Positions 29,010 to 38,248 of a stretch of 64,000 nt of DNA are shown here, one piece after another. The stretch is from Hyphomicrobiales bacterium (lineage in GTDB: Bacteria; Pseudomonadota; Alphaproteobacteria; Rhizobiales; Xanthobacteraceae). Location: assembly GCA_017305665.1 (NCBI GenBank), contig JAFKKH010000010.1, forward strand, positions 62,001-126,000, given 5' to 3'. The stretch's first letter is position 1. Each line of letters starts with the position of its first letter. The notes under the pieces are model-generated. The model was not told where the DNA came from and ran no database searches. It saw only the letters and a program-made list of their open reading frames with translations. The position numbers and the translations under genes were made by a program.

Positions 29010-30851
29010 ATGGGTATTTTCGACGCACTGAATACTTCAGTCGGCGGTCTGCAGGCGCAGTCCTTCGCGCTGCAGAACATCTCCGGCAACATCGCGAATG
29101 CCCAGACCACGGGCTACAAGGGCATCAGCACCGCCTTCAGCGACCTGATCCCCGACTCGACCAACCCAGACCGCCAGGTCGCCGGCGGCGTCACCGCCTT
29201 CGCGGTCTCCACGATCACCACCCAGGGCACGGTGTCGGCCTCGACGGTCGGCACCTACATGGCGATCACCGGCGACGGCTTCTTCAACGTGCAGGCCCCG
29301 ACGGGCCGGGTGGATAACCAGCCGGTGTTTTCCGGCGTCACCTACTACACGCGGCGCGGCGACTTCCAGGTCGACGCCAACGGCAACCTCGTCAACAGCG
29401 CCGGCTACTACCTGATGGGCGTGCCGGTCGATCCCAAGACCGGCAACCCGCTCGGCAACGTGCCGCAGGTGCTGCAGTTCCAGAACAACTTCATTCCCGC
29501 GCAGGCCACCACGACGCTGCAATATGCCGCCAACCTGCCGGCCGTTCCGACCACGCTGTCGAGTTCGACCGCGACCGCCGGCACGATTACCGCGGCGGGT
29601 GGATTGAATCCGTCCGACTTCACCAGCGGCTTCAATCCGCTGGTCGTCGGCACCCCGGCGCCGCCCCATACCGACAACACCATTTCCGGCTCGGCCGCGA
29701 CCAATCAGCAGACGCCACCGGTCGCGATCACCAATGCGACGCTGCTGTCGGGCACGGCTCCGAGCAACTCGCTGCCGGGGGGCTTTGCCTCGGGTGATAC
29801 CATCGTCGTCGACGGCACCACCATCACCTTCACCGACGCCAGCACCGCGGTGCCTCCGGGCGCGCAGGACGCGACCCACGTGCGCATCGACGATACCGTC
29901 GGCGATCTCCTCGGCAAGATCGGCGCGATCACCGGTCAGGCTCCGACGATCGATGCCAGCACCGGCGCGATCACGCTGCATACCGGCACGGCGCAGGACC
30001 TCTCGGTCACCAGCGCTTCGGCCGGCTGGACCGCGATGGGCTTCGGCACGACGACCACCCTCGCACGCGGCGGCGGCGGCACGCCCGGCGCCGGCACGGT
30101 CATCGCCAACGACCAGACCATCTTCCAGCAGGAATCGATCAGCGGCGGCGCGGTGACGGTTTACGACGCGACCGGTACGGCGGTGAACCTGCAGTTGCGC
30201 TGGGCCAAGACCGACAGCGCCTCGCTCGGCGCGGGCCACGCCGACAGCTGGAACCTGTTCTATCAGGCCAACCCGAACGCCACCGGTACGCAGGCCGCCT
30301 GGATCAACGTCGGCACCAACTTCACCTTCGGCACCAACGGCCAGCTCTCGAGCCCGGTCGGTTCGTCAATTACGATTCCGAACGTCACCGTCGGCACCCA
30401 GTCGCTCGGCAACCTCTCGCTCAATCTCGGCACCGGCGGCCTGACCCAGTACGCGAGCAGCGGCGGCAACGCCACCATCAACGCGATCAACCAGAACGGC
30501 TACGCCGCCGGTCAGTTGCAGTCGGTCGCCGTCAACAACGACGGCATCGTGGTCGGCACCTTCTCGAACGGCCAGAACCTCGACCTCGCGCAGGTGTCGC
30601 TGTCGCACTTCAACGGCACCAATTACCTGAAAGCCATGGACGGCGGCGCCTACGCCGTGACCGACGAGTCGGGACCGGCGATCGCGGGGGCGTCCGGACA
30701 CATCAGCGGCTCGTCGCTCGAAGGCTCCAACACCGACATCGCCGACGAGTTCACCAAGCTGATCGTGACGCAGCAGGCCTATTCGGCGAACACCAAGGTC
30801 ATCACCACGGCGAACAGCATGGTTCAGGATCTCCTGAACGTGCTGCGATAG
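29010..30851 (+). CDS. flgE: Flagellar hook protein FlgE
   Basis: The protein has 613 residues, against about 400 in enteric bacteria. The N-terminus MGIFDALNTSVGGLQAQSFA and NISGNIANAQTTGYKG carries the rod/hook/filament signature. The C-terminus has SGSSLEGSNTDIADEFTKLI and the helix QAYSANTKVITTANSM. The extra length lies in the middle, including a DGTTITFTDAST / VGDLLGKIGAITGQ module similar to the inserts in the flagellins (DUF1522-like). Exported by the flagellar type III system. GGAG precedes the ATG. First gene of flgE-flgK-flgL. Confidence 0.95.
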   Translation: MGIFDALNTSVGGLQAQSFALQNISGNIANAQTTGYKGISTAFSDLIPDSTNPDRQVAGGVTAFAVSTITTQGTVSASTVGTYMAITGDGFFNVQAPTGRVDNQPVFSGVTYYTRRGDFQVDANGNLVNSAGYYLMGVPVDPKTGNPLGNVPQVLQFQNNFIPAQATTTLQYAANLPAVPTTLSSSTATAGTITAAGGLNPSDFTSGFNPLVVGTPAPPHTDNTISGSAATNQQTPPVAITNATLLSGTAPSNSLPGGFASGDTIVVDGTTITFTDASTAVPPGAQDATHVRIDDTVGDLLGKIGAITGQAPTIDASTGAITLHTGTAQDLSVTSASAGWTAMGFGTTTTLARGGGGTPGAGTVIANDQTIFQQESISGGAVTVYDATGTAVNLQLRWAKTDSASLGAGHADSWNLFYQANPNATGTQAAWINVGTNFTFGTNGQLSSPVGSSITIPNVTVGTQSLGNLSLNLGTGGLTQYASSGGNATINAINQNGYAAGQLQSVAVNNDGIVVGTFSNGQNLDLAQVSLSHFNGTNYLKAMDGGAYAVTDESGPAIAGASGHISGSSLEGSNTDIADEFTKLIVTQQAYSANTKVITTANSMVQDLLNVLR

Positions 30852-30891
30852 CCGCGGCACGGGTTGATCTGATTTCGAGGCGGGCAAAAAG

Positions 30892-32760
30892 ATGAGTTTG
30901 AGTTCGGCCCTCTCCATCGCGATATCCGGCCTGCGCGCCAACCAGGCGGCGCTGTCGATCGTCTCCGGCAACGTCGCCAATGCGAACACGCCCGGTTACG
31001 TCTCGCAGACGCTGGTGCAGGATCAGATCGTCACCGGCAGCACCGGTTCGGGTGTCCGCGTCATCGGCGTCGAACGCACGCTCGATACCTACGTGCAGTC
31101 GCAACTGCGCACGGAAAACGCCGGCGCCTCCTACGCCGACCAGATCGCCAACGTGCTCGGCCAGTTGCAGAACGTCTATGGCACGCCGGGCAACGACGGT
31201 ACGCTGGAAAACGCGCTCAACAACTTCACCTCGGCGCTGCAGGCGCTGTCGGCAAGTCCGGGCAACACGGCCGCGCAATCGTCGGTGCTGAATGCCGCGC
31301 AGGCGCTGGCGCAACAACTCAACGCCACCACGAGCGGCATCCAGACGTTACGCTCCAACGCCGAACAGGATCTCTCGGTGTCGGTCTCGCAGGCCAACGC
31401 AGCGATGCAGCAGATCGCGCAGCTCAATCAGAAGCTGCAAAGCATGAGCGCCCAGGACCCGGCGGCCGCGACGCTGATGGACCAGCGCGATTCCGCGATC
31501 GATCAGCTCTCGAAGCTGATGGACATCCGCGCCGTCACCGACAGCACCAACCAGACCTCGATCTTCACCACGGCTGGCATCCAGCTCGTCGGCGGCGTGC
31601 AGGCCTCGACGCTGTCGTTCAACGCGCAGTCCTCGCTCACCGCGAGCTCGCAGTGGAACGCCGATCCGAGCAAATCGAACGTCGGCACCATCATCTGCCA
31701 GCTCCCGAACGGCGCCAGGGTCGACATGATCGCGACGCAGGGCATCAATTCCGGCCAGATCGCGGCCGACGTCCAGTTGCGCGACAAGACGCTGGTGCAG
31801 GCGCAGAACCAGATCGACCAGATGGCGGCGACGCTTTCGAGCGCATTGTCCGACGTCACCACGAACAGCACCCCGGTCGCAGGGCCGCCATCGGGCTTCG
31901 ACACCGATCTGTCGAACGTGCTGCCGGGCAACTCCTTCAACGTCACCTACACGGACTCGAGCAACGTCTCGCATACCGTCACCGTGGTGCGGGTCGACGA
32001 TCCGACCGCGCTGCCTATACCGAACACGGCGTCGAATCCGAACGACAAGGTGATCGGCGTCAATTTTTCCGGCGGGCTCGGCTCGATCATGGCGCAGCTC
32101 AACGCGCAGATCGGCGGCACGGCGCATCTGACGTTCTCCGCGTCGGGGTCGCAGCTCCGCGTCACCGGCGACGGCTCGGGCGCGTCGACGGTGACCGCGG
32201 CCTCGACCACGACCACCACGCAGTCGCTGGCCTCGGGCAATCCGCAACTGCCGTTCTTCACCGACCGCAGCTCGCTCTATACCGGCGCGATCACCGGAAC
32301 GGCGTCGCAGATCACGGGGTTGGCCGGACGTATCCAGGTCAATGCCGCGCTGCTCGCCGATCCCTCGAAGCTCACGGTCTACAGCACGTCGCCTGTAACG
32401 CCTGCCGGCGACACCACGCGCTCCGATTTCCTCTATGACCAGTTGACGTCGGCGACCTATACCTACTCGCCGAACACCGGTCTTGGCGCCGCATCCGCGC
32501 CGTTCACCGGCACGCTGCCGTCGTTCCTTCAGCAGTTCGTCAGCGTGCAGAGTGGTGCCGCGACCACGGCGAAGCAGGTGGCGCAGGGCCAGGACGTCGT
32601 CGTCAACACGCTGCAGGAGAAGTTCAACGCCAAGGCGGGCGTGAACATCGACACCGAGATGACAAACCTGATCGCGTTGCAGAATTCCTACGCAGCGAAC
32701 GCGCATGTGATGTCGGTGGTACAGACCATGATGCAGACGCTGCTGCAGGCTCAGGTGTAA
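30892..32760 (+). CDS. flgK: Flagellar hook-associated protein 1, FlgK
   Basis: The protein has 622 residues. The N-terminus MSLSSALSIAISGLRANQAAL with SGNVANANTPGYVSQ and the C-terminus VNIDTEMTNLIALQNSYAAN are diagnostic of FlgK. It forms the hook-filament junction. The middle holds a Thr/Ser-rich segment with the VNFSGGLGSIMAQLNAQIGG pattern, again like the shared insert. The gene starts 41 bases after flgE and is probably in the same transcript. Confidence 0.94.
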   Translation: MSLSSALSIAISGLRANQAALSIVSGNVANANTPGYVSQTLVQDQIVTGSTGSGVRVIGVERTLDTYVQSQLRTENAGASYADQIANVLGQLQNVYGTPGNDGTLENALNNFTSALQALSASPGNTAAQSSVLNAAQALAQQLNATTSGIQTLRSNAEQDLSVSVSQANAAMQQIAQLNQKLQSMSAQDPAAATLMDQRDSAIDQLSKLMDIRAVTDSTNQTSIFTTAGIQLVGGVQASTLSFNAQSSLTASSQWNADPSKSNVGTIICQLPNGARVDMIATQGINSGQIAADVQLRDKTLVQAQNQIDQMAATLSSALSDVTTNSTPVAGPPSGFDTDLSNVLPGNSFNVTYTDSSNVSHTVTVVRVDDPTALPIPNTASNPNDKVIGVNFSGGLGSIMAQLNAQIGGTAHLTFSASGSQLRVTGDGSGASTVTAASTTTTTQSLASGNPQLPFFTDRSSLYTGAITGTASQITGLAGRIQVNAALLADPSKLTVYSTSPVTPAGDTTRSDFLYDQLTSATYTYSPNTGLGAASAPFTGTLPSFLQQFVSVQSGAATTAKQVAQGQDVVVNTLQEKFNAKAGVNIDTEMTNLIALQNSYAANAHVMSVVQTMMQTLLQAQV

Positions 32761-32778
32761 CGGTGTAGGGCGGTTCGT

Positions 32779-34554
32779 ATGGCAATCAACGGCATCAGCT
32801 TCGGCAACACGATTCTCAGCAGTTCGGTCCAGAACCTCAAGGCGCAGATGGCCGATCTGCAGAACCAGCTCACCAGCGGCAAGCGCGCGACGACCTATTC
32901 GGGCATGGGTGCCAATGAGGGTTTCGCGATTGCCGCGCGTTCGCAACTTGCGAACATCGCCGCCTATACCGACACGATGTCGAAGATCACCACCAACATC
33001 AACGTCGGCAACACAGCCTTGCAGGCGCTGGCCGACATCGGCACGCAGTTGCAGACCGCCGCGAACAGCGGATCGCAGGCGCTGAACAGCGCCGGCCAGA
33101 CCGCCGGTCAGCAAACGGCAGTCGCCGAATTCTCCTCGGTCGTCGGCATCCTGAACACGCAGGCCGGCGACCGTTACATCTTTTCCGGCAGCACCATCTA
33201 CACCCAGCCCGTGGCGTCGTCCGATCTGATCCTGAACGGAAACGGGGCCGGGCAGGCCGGATTGAAGCAGGTCATCTCCGAACGCAATCAGGCCGACCTC
33301 GGTGCCGACGGCCTCGGCCGCGTCGCGATCTCATCGCCGACAGCGACATCGATGTCGGTGGCGGAGGACGCCTCGCCGTCGACCTACGGCATGAAGCTGA
33401 GCAAGGTCACCTCGACGCTTTCAGGCGCGACCGTCACCAACACGCCGGCGACGGTCAACCTCGCCAGCAATCCGGCGGACGGCGACACCTTCAATTTCAC
33501 CTTCCTGCAGGCCGACGGCAGCAGCCAGACGGTTCAACTGACGGCAACGACGACGGCGCCGCCGCCCGCGGGCTCGTTCGCGATCGGCGCGACTGCCGCC
33601 GACACCGCCACCAATTTGAACGCCGCGCTGACCAGCGCCGAGGCCAGTTCGTCGCCCTACGGCGCGCAACTGACGAACGTGAGTTCGACGAGCGCGGCGG
33701 GCGTAACGGTGACGCCGGCGCAGGCGTCCATCGACCTCGGGACCAGCAATCCGGTGGACGGCGACACGGTGAGTTTCACCTTCAACCTTCCGGACGGCAC
33801 CAGCGAAACGGTGCAACTGACTGCCTCCAGCGAAGTGCCGACACCGGCCGGCAGCTTTGCCATCGGCGCAACGCCGGCGGCGACCGCCGCCAATCTCAAT
33901 GCCGCGGTGACGAGCTCGGTCGGTACGCTGGCCAAGACGTCGCTGGTCGCAGCCTCCGCGATCAAAGCGTCGGACGATTTCTTCGACACGCCGCCGCAAC
34001 GCGTCGACGTGACGCCGCCGGCAACGCTGGCGACCGCGACGGCCGCGGTGAACGGCACGGCGGCGAACACCGTGCAGTGGTACACGGGCGATGCCGGCAC
34101 CGGCTCGGCGCGTGCGACCTCGACAGTGCGGGTCGATCCGACCGTGACGGTGCAATACGGCATGCGCGGCAACGAAGATGCCATCCGCTCGCTCGTCCAG
34201 TCGGTCGCCGTTCTCGCTGCGGTGACGACATCGCCGACCGATCCGAACGGGGCCGATCAGATCTCGGCGCTCAACGCACGCGTCGCGCAGAATCTCACGG
34301 CGACGCCCGGCAAGCAGAACATCCAGGATATTCAGGCCGACCTCGCCAACGCGCAGACCGTGATGAAGGACGCCACCGCGCGCCAGACGCTGACGCAGGC
34401 CACGATGCAGAACATCGTCGATCAGGCCGAGAACGTCTCCACCGACGAGGTCGCGAGCCAGTTGCTGGCCCTGCAGACCGACTTGCAGGCCTCGTACCAG
34501 ACGACGTCCATGCTGTCGCAGCTCAGCCTGGTGAAGTTCCTGCCGGTTGGCTAG
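32779..34554 (+). CDS. flgL: Flagellar hook-associated protein 3, FlgL (enlarged)
   Basis: The protein has 591 residues, about twice the enteric length. The flagellin-like N-terminus (ISFGNTILSSSVQNLKAQMA, LTSGKRATTYSG) and the C-terminus (LLALQTDLQASYQTTSMLSQ) are FlgL-like. The middle contains two tandem copies of a ~95-residue module (DGDTFNFTFLQADGSSQTVQ and DGDTVSFTFNLPDGTSETVQ, each followed by AGSFAIGAT). It is the second junction protein between hook and filament. It starts 18 bases after flgK. Confidence 0.92.
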   Translation: MAINGISFGNTILSSSVQNLKAQMADLQNQLTSGKRATTYSGMGANEGFAIAARSQLANIAAYTDTMSKITTNINVGNTALQALADIGTQLQTAANSGSQALNSAGQTAGQQTAVAEFSSVVGILNTQAGDRYIFSGSTIYTQPVASSDLILNGNGAGQAGLKQVISERNQADLGADGLGRVAISSPTATSMSVAEDASPSTYGMKLSKVTSTLSGATVTNTPATVNLASNPADGDTFNFTFLQADGSSQTVQLTATTTAPPPAGSFAIGATAADTATNLNAALTSAEASSSPYGAQLTNVSSTSAAGVTVTPAQASIDLGTSNPVDGDTVSFTFNLPDGTSETVQLTASSEVPTPAGSFAIGATPAATAANLNAAVTSSVGTLAKTSLVAASAIKASDDFFDTPPQRVDVTPPATLATATAAVNGTAANTVQWYTGDAGTGSARATSTVRVDPTVTVQYGMRGNEDAIRSLVQSVAVLAAVTTSPTDPNGADQISALNARVAQNLTATPGKQNIQDIQADLANAQTVMKDATARQTLTQATMQNIVDQAENVSTDEVASQLLALQTDLQASYQTTSMLSQLSLVKFLPVG

Positions 34555-34655
34555 CGATTCATTAACCACGTCTGTTTACGATTTGTTGAGGGACGAAGGC
34601 CGCTCCGCCCAGGGTTGAGTGGCTTTGTGCGGAATTGGGTCTGGGGAAATCGCCA

Positions 34656-35906
34656 ATGGATCATCGGCCGCTCGAGATTGCGGACAACGGCGACGTCTTG
34701 CGCGCCGACCGGATCGGCTTTGCCAAGCTTGCGAAACTCGCGTTCGACGGATGCGATCTGCGGCCGATGCTACAGACGACGCTGCGCAGGATCGGCGAGG
34801 GGATGGCGAGCGCCGGCGAGACCATCGACCTGTCCGTCATCGCGCAACTGCTCGGCAACAAGCAGGCGGGGCTCGATATCCAGTCCCAGGTGCTATCAGC
34901 TCAGCGGCTGTTCCGCTCGCCCTGCGCCAGCGCATATCCGTCGTTGCGCGTGCTGGCACTCGCGGCCGCGATGGATGTCGGCGGCAATACGCCGATCGAA
35001 TTTCTGGTCGAGGATTTCGATATCGAACTCACCACACTCTACGTGGTGCCGGGCACGTCGCTGCCGCCGCTGCCGGATCACGACGTGGCGATCGTGGTCG
35101 CATCCGATTCCGAAGAGTGTCGTGACGCGCTGAAGGAGATGGCAGCGCTCGCATCGCGCTGGCCGCGGCCGCTGCTGAATGCGCCGGATCGCATCGGCAA
35201 TCTCGACCGCGACAAGCTCTGTCGTTTGCTGAGGGGCGTTCCGGGTCTCGAGATTCCGGAGACTCTGGTGGCAAGCCGGGTGCTGCTCGAGAGGTTGGCG
35301 AGCGGCGCGATGGCGTTGAGCGACATCGCGAGCGATCTTGCATTTCCAATCATCGTTCGGCCGCGCGGCTCTCATGCCGGTCTTGGATTGGCGAAGATCG
35401 ACGACCGCGCGGCATTAATCGGTTATCTCGCGGAGCGCAACGAAGAGGACTTCTTCATCTCGCCCTTCGTCGATTACTCCGACGCCGATGGACAGTTCCG
35501 CAAATACCGGCTCGCCTTCGTCGAGGGGCGGCCATTCGCGGGTCATATGGCGATCGCTGCGCAGTGGAACATCTGGTACCTCAACGCCGGCATGGCGTTC
35601 AGCGCCGAGAAGCGGCGCGAGGAAGAACAGTTCATGCGCAACTTTGATACTGAGTTCGCGCATCGTCATCGCGACGCGCTGCGCGCGATCGCCGATCGTG
35701 TCGGCCTCGATTATTTCACGATCGATTGCGCCGAAAACAAGCGCGGTGAACTGTTGTTGTTCGAGGCCGACAACACCGCCGTCGTGCACAACATGGATTC
35801 TCCGGATCTGTTTCCCTACAAGCCGCCGCAAATGCGCATGATCTTCGATGCGTTTGCACGGATGCTCCGGCGCCGTGCGCGCGACAGCCGGGAACGCGCG
35901 GCATGA
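34656..35906 (+). CDS. ATP-grasp ligase-like protein, unknown substrate
   Basis: The protein has 416 residues. Residues 1-110 are helical and unfamiliar. Residues 120-180 look like a pre-ATP-grasp Rossmann-like domain. An ATP-grasp core follows: FPIIVRPRGSHAGLGLAKI (230-248) for nucleotide/Lys contacts, DGQFRKYRLAFVEGRPFAGH (278-297), and the metal-binding strand GELLLFEADNTAVVHNMD (364-381) with E370 and N373. These enzymes join a carboxylate to an amine via acyl phosphate. GGGGAAA precedes the ATG. Its stop overlaps the next gene by four bases (ATGA), so the two are translationally coupled. It sits 101 bases after flgL, inside the flagellar cluster. Confidence 0.75.
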   Translation: MDHRPLEIADNGDVLRADRIGFAKLAKLAFDGCDLRPMLQTTLRRIGEGMASAGETIDLSVIAQLLGNKQAGLDIQSQVLSAQRLFRSPCASAYPSLRVLALAAAMDVGGNTPIEFLVEDFDIELTTLYVVPGTSLPPLPDHDVAIVVASDSEECRDALKEMAALASRWPRPLLNAPDRIGNLDRDKLCRLLRGVPGLEIPETLVASRVLLERLASGAMALSDIASDLAFPIIVRPRGSHAGLGLAKIDDRAALIGYLAERNEEDFFISPFVDYSDADGQFRKYRLAFVEGRPFAGHMAIAAQWNIWYLNAGMAFSAEKRREEEQFMRNFDTEFAHRHRDALRAIADRVGLDYFTIDCAENKRGELLLFEADNTAVVHNMDSPDLFPYKPPQMRMIFDAFARMLRRRARDSRERAA

Positions 35907-37402
35907 CGGTCGCGTGGCGCGATGCGCCGCCGCTGGCGCCACAAGATCTATCATCCGATCGTAGTGAAACACTCGATCCCGAGGATTGGAAGGCATTGCG
36001 CACACAGGGGCATCGCATGCTCGACGATATGTTCGATCATGTCGCCGGCGTTCGCGCGCGTCCAGTGTGGCAGCCGATTCCACCTGAGACCCGTGCGCGC
36101 TTTCGCGGAGCGCTTCCGCAAGCGCCGACCGATCTCGGCGACGTCTATCGCGAATTCGCAGATCACATCGCGCCCTACACCACCGGCAATATTCATCCTG
36201 GCTTCATGGGATGGGTGCACGGCGGCGGGAATGCCGTCGGCATGCTCGCGGAAATGCTCGCAGCGGGGCTGAACGCCAATTGCGGCGGACGCGATCACGT
36301 TCCGATCGAGGTCGAACGCCAGATCGTCCAGTGGACGCGGCAGATGTTCGGTTTTCCTGACACCGCGAGCGGCCTCTTCGTCACGGGCACGTCGATGGCG
36401 AATCTGATGGCGGTGCTGGTTGCGCGCGCGACGCGGCTCGGGCCTTCGGTGCGCCAGCATGGATTGTCGGATTGCGGCGCGCGGCTCACCGCCTATACAT
36501 CGGTCGCGACCCACGGCTGCATCGCGCAGGCGATGGATCTCGCCGGCTTCGGCACGGACGCTTTGCGCCGCATTCCGGTCGATCACTGTCATCGCATCGA
36601 CGTCGCGGTCTTGCGCGCGCAGATCGCCGCCGATCGCGTCGCGGGTTTCGAGCCGTTTCTCGTGGTCGGCTCGGCCGGCACGGTCGATATCGGCGCGATC
36701 GACGATCTCGCCGCACTCCATGACGTGTGCCGCGACGAGGACATATGGCTGCACGTCGATGGTGCGTATGGCGCGCTCGGCATTCTGTCGGCGGAAATCG
36801 CGCCGCGTCTCGCCGGCATCGAAAGCGCCGACTCGATCGGGTTCGATTTCCACAAATGGGGGCAGGTGCCCTACGACGCCGGCTTCCTGCTGGTGCGCGA
36901 CGGTGAGCAGCATCGCGCGACGTTCGCGGCGTCCGCGGCTTATCTGCGTCGCGAAACGCGAGGGCTTGCGGCGGGCTCGCCATGGCCGTGCGACTACGGG
37001 CCGGATCTGTCGCGCGGCTTCCGCGCACTGAAGACCTGGTTCACGCTGAAGACCTATGGCACCGATAAGCTCGGTGCGGTGATATCGCGCACCTGTGAAC
37101 TCGCACGCTATATGGAAGCGAAGGTCGCCGCAGAGCCGCGGCTCGAATTGCTCGCACCGGTGCAGCTCAATATCGTCTGCTTTCGTTATCGCGCCGAGGA
37201 TGCGGATGCCGTCAACGCGGACATCGTCGCGGCACTGCACGAGTCCGGAATCGCCGCGCCGTCGACGACCACGCTCGATGGCCGGATCGCGATCCGCGCC
37301 GCGATCGTCAATCACCGCACCGACAGGCGCGACATCGATGCATTATTGTCTGCGGTGCTGGAATTCGGTGCGTGCGAAACGGCAGCGCGAATCGAAAGGT
37401 GA
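35903..37402 (+). CDS. PLP-dependent group II amino acid decarboxylase-like protein
   Basis: The protein has 499 residues and fold type I. PLP contacts are the stacking H204 (VATHGC), D286 (HVDGAYG) that pairs with the ring nitrogen, and the Schiff-base K318 in FDFHKWGQ. The LSRGFRALKTWFTLKTYG segment is typical of aromatic/tyrosine decarboxylases and sphingosine-phosphate-lyase relatives. The usual Pro before His-Lys is Phe here. It overlaps the ATP-grasp gene by four bases, suggesting a two-step pathway: decarboxylate an amino acid, then ligate the amine or a related carboxylate. That pathway is inference. Confidence 0.82.
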   Translation: MTVAWRDAPPLAPQDLSSDRSETLDPEDWKALRTQGHRMLDDMFDHVAGVRARPVWQPIPPETRARFRGALPQAPTDLGDVYREFADHIAPYTTGNIHPGFMGWVHGGGNAVGMLAEMLAAGLNANCGGRDHVPIEVERQIVQWTRQMFGFPDTASGLFVTGTSMANLMAVLVARATRLGPSVRQHGLSDCGARLTAYTSVATHGCIAQAMDLAGFGTDALRRIPVDHCHRIDVAVLRAQIAADRVAGFEPFLVVGSAGTVDIGAIDDLAALHDVCRDEDIWLHVDGAYGALGILSAEIAPRLAGIESADSIGFDFHKWGQVPYDAGFLLVRDGEQHRATFAASAAYLRRETRGLAAGSPWPCDYGPDLSRGFRALKTWFTLKTYGTDKLGAVISRTCELARYMEAKVAAEPRLELLAPVQLNIVCFRYRAEDADAVNADIVAALHESGIAAPSTTTLDGRIAIRAAIVNHRTDRRDIDALLSAVLEFGACETAARIER

Positions 37403-37438
37403 GAAGTGGTCAGCGGCGCGCTCGCGCGCGGCGCCGCG

Positions 37439-37870
37439 TCAGGCCGATTTCTGCTCTTTCATATCCGTGCGGTCGGCGCCGTCCGTGCTCATGTCCACGA
37501 GCTTCTTCTCATAGGCGATCAGCTTCTTGACTTCCTTGAGCGCCTTGTAGAGGTCGCCGTTGAGGATGTCGTTGTTGATGCCTTCGATGATCGGCCATGC
37601 GCTCGGCATGGTGGTGATGATGTCGCGCAGCAAACTGAAATACGTGCCGTGATTGATCTGCGGCTCCGGCGACAGATACATCAGTTGCACGGCGAGATAG
37701 ATCAGCTTCGCCGGCGTATCCGCTGTTTCCGGCGTCAGGATGTCCTTCTCGCGAAGGATTGGAATCCGGTCGCCATCGATCAGCAGCCGCGCACGCTGAT
37801 CGGTATTGGTGACGACGCATGCGCCGATGATGATGCGTTCGTGCGGCTTCAGTTCGACTTTCAGAGCCAT
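37439..37870 (-). CDS. flbT: Flagellin biosynthesis repressor FlbT
   Basis: The protein has 143 residues starting MALKVELKPHERIIIGACVV, with LRDIITTMPSAWPIIEGINN, characteristic of FlbT. In Caulobacter it binds the 5' untranslated region of flagellin mRNA and lowers its stability until the hook is complete. The C-terminus is charged. The ATG at 37870 was chosen over the longer frame. Its target flagellin genes lie next door on the opposite strand, and flaF lies beyond them. Confidence 0.93.
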   Translation of the reverse strand: MALKVELKPHERIIIGACVVTNTDQRARLLIDGDRIPILREKDILTPETADTPAKLIYLAVQLMYLSPEPQINHGTYFSLLRDIITTMPSAWPIIEGINNDILNGDLYKALKEVKKLIAYEKKLVDMSTDGADRTDMKEQKSA

Positions 37871-38248
37871 GCCGGGTTTCCCTGTTGCTGGAGCAAGCCG
37901 AGCGTTGATCGGTTCATACCGTTTGCCGGCGTGCGGATGATCGCGCGGCCGCACACGGTTTGACCGATCTTGCCGCAATCCTTTCCGATCATGGTTAACG
38001 CGAGGTTAATGCCTCGCTCCACTGGCTGAGCGGAATCGCCTGAAAGTGCTGTCCTGTCAGCGACGTTCGGGTCGGCGCGTAAATCGAAGTCCGGCCGGTG
38101 CCGGCGGAAGTGTGCCGCATGTGGGGCAGGTTGTAACGATCTACTTCACGCTTTTTTAGAGTCTTGGCCTCAGGGTGAGCCATCGTCCGAAGACTACGTT
38201 TCGGCGTTACGCACGCAGTATGTGTATTCACACCAGAAAGGTATGAAA
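37871..38248. other. Divergent flbT / flagellin regulatory region, 378 bases
   Basis: Holds the CtrA-type site at 37991-38009 and the presumed untranslated leader of the first flagellin gene. I see no coding frame with support. No sigma-54 element was found here. Confidence 0.5.
37991..38009. promoter_or_regulatory. CtrA-type site between flbT and flagellin 1
   Basis: TTAACGCGAGGTTAA at 37995-38009 fits TTAA-N7-TTAA exactly. The same TTAA reads as TTAACCAT on the minus strand (37991-37998), facing flbT. The site is 121 bases from the flbT start and 240 bases before flagellin 1. Confidence 0.65.
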
